Shown here one piece after another: positions 63,215-64,000 of a stretch of DNA of 64,000 nucleotides. The notes beneath the pieces were generated by a model. It ran no database searches, was not told the origin of the DNA, and saw only the letters and a program-made list of their open reading frames with translations. Position numbers and translations under genes: made by a program. Position 1 is the first letter of the stretch. Each line of letters begins with the position of its first letter. The stretch comes from Pseudomonas koreensis (GTDB taxonomy: Bacteria; Pseudomonadota; Gammaproteobacteria; Pseudomonadales; Pseudomonadaceae), in contig NZ_JAOEJU010000001.1 of NCBI RefSeq assembly GCF_025447595.1, positions 496,001 to 560,000 of the forward strand. Direction: 5' to 3'.

Positions 63215-64000
63215 TTACTTGCTGGCCACCGTCTCCGGCTGCCAGCCGCCGCCAAGGGCCTTGTAGATCGCGACGATGCCGCGATACAGATCCACTTCGG
63301 CCTGGGCCTGGCTGTCTTCGGCGTTCAAACGTTCACGCTGGGCGTCGAGCAACACCAGGAAATCGGTGGTGCCTTCGCGGTAGCGAATCTCGGCGAGGTC
63401 GGCAGCCTTGCGGCTCGATTCGCTTTGACGGATCAGCGAGATCAAACGTTGCTGACGTTTGCCATAATCACTGAAGGCGTTTTCCGACTCTTCCAGCGCC
63501 AGCAATACTTGCTGCTCGTAGGTTGCCAGCGCGCCTTCGGCATCGGCGTCGGCGCCGCGCAGACGGGCCCGCACGCTGCCAAGGTCGAACGCCGCCCAGG
63601 TGATGCTCGGGCCCAGCGCCCAGGCATTGGCCGCCGAAGAACCGATCTGCGAACCACGCCCGGCCGTCCAGCCGAGGAAGCCACTGAGGCTGACCCGAGG
63701 GAACAGATCGGCCTTGGCCACGCCGATACGTGCCGTGGCCGAAGCCAGCTTGCGTTCGGCACTGAGGATGTCCGGACGACGTTGCAGCAGTTCGCCCGGA
63801 TCACCGATCGGCAAAGCCTTGGCAATCGCCGGCAGATCTTTCGGGCTCAGGTCGACGGTCAGTTTGTCCGGACGTTCACCCAGCAGGGTGGCGATGCGGT
63901 TTTTCTGCCGGGCCTGTTCTGCCTGCAACTGCGGCACGCTGGCTTCTACCGACGCCAGACGGGCATCGGCCCGTTCAACATCGAGTTGATCGCCAACGCC
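63215..64000 (-). CDS. NodT-type outer-membrane efflux channel (5' end outside window)
   Basis: The frame is open from the window edge to TGA at 63215; 261 residues seen. OprM/TolC-like: repeated long helices with LASVEASVPQLQAEQARQKNRIATLLGE, the conserved IGDPGELLQRRPDILSAERKLASATARIGVAKADLFPRVSLSG, and RYREGTTDFLVLLDAQRERL. An apparent GTG at 63937 is only an internal codon. Convergent with the FUSC/HlyD operon, whose pump may use it. Confidence 0.88.
   Translation of the reverse strand, partial: GVGDQLDVERADARLASVEASVPQLQAEQARQKNRIATLLGERPDKLTVDLSPKDLPAIAKALPIGDPGELLQRRPDILSAERKLASATARIGVAKADLFPRVSLSGFLGWTAGRGSQIGSSAANAWALGPSITWAAFDLGSVRARLRGADADAEGALATYEQQVLLALEESENAFSDYGKRQQRLISLIRQSESSRKAADLAEIRYREGTTDFLVLLDAQRERLNAEDSQAQAEVDLYRGIVAIYKALGGGWQPETVASK

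Overview
The window looks like chromosomal DNA from a fluorescent Pseudomonas (P. fluorescens group). Four things point there: a complete mannitol locus in the order mtlR-mtlE-F-G-K-D-Y-Z, several copies of the GTGGGAGCGAGC-type REP palindrome, small families common in Pseudomonas (DUF1652, DUF2790, OprD-type porin, LpxO), and high GC with long antisense open frames that are only composition shadows. I saw no rRNA, tRNA, CRISPR array, insertion sequence or replication origin.

Layout. 1-2.0 kb (minus): three co-directional genes for secreted Asn/Gly/Gln-rich repeat proteins of functional-amyloid type, the last cut by the window edge, behind a candidate sigma-54 promoter and a set of 7-4-7 palindromes. 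2.4-20.8 kb: mostly housekeeping and accessory metabolism: nadR-like/pnuC, a chemoreceptor, uppP with a DUF1294 gene, a yjbR/lysR pair divergent from azoR, a secreted hydrolase, an MFS transporter, ybiT (ABC-F), lpxO, ku, and a PQQ aldose dehydrogenase. It ends with a divergent group made of a GNAT-C39 peptidase fusion, a RimK-like ATP-grasp ligase and a CorA-like protein. 20.9-25.5 kb: small genes, a catalytic-domain-only threonine dehydratase behind an Ile-rich leader peptide and attenuator, ecotin, and a strongly folded putative leader RNA in front of a small ORF.

25.5-33.7 kb (minus): a type VI secretion accessory island with two tandem vgrG genes that share about 1.56 kb of apparently identical DNA. 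Each vgrG is followed by its own cargo. vgrG2 precedes a lysozyme-like (SLT) effector and a periplasmic immunity protein. vgrG1 precedes an unknown protein and two lipoproteins in AT-richer DNA. vgrG2 and its effector each carry one extra base near their 3' ends; the second of these fuses effector and immunity protein into a single frame.

34.0-45.6 kb: an OprD-type porin, an SLT-like lipoprotein, and the mannitol catabolism operon with its AraC-type regulator. REP or REP-like palindromes sit at three junctions inside the operon. 45.7-48.5 kb: a PI-PLC-like protein, a glycosyltransferase and a single-domain response regulator. 48.7-59.7 kb: a large signalling block. A CHASE3-GAF hybrid kinase with three receiver domains is followed by CheR, CheB, a receiver-kinase and a receiver, tightly packed on the plus strand. 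Facing them on the minus strand are a KaiC-like double ATPase, a hybrid kinase and, upstream, a TPR membrane protein. 59.8-64 kb: a FUSC/DUF1656/HlyD efflux operon convergent with a NodT-type outer-membrane channel gene that runs off the window.

The most noteworthy items are the Ile leader/attenuator (possibly on a leaderless transcript), the structured RNA near 25 kb, the amidoligase-peptidase pair, the paired frameshifts in the vgrG2 cassette, and a CheR/CheB pair with no chemoreceptor.
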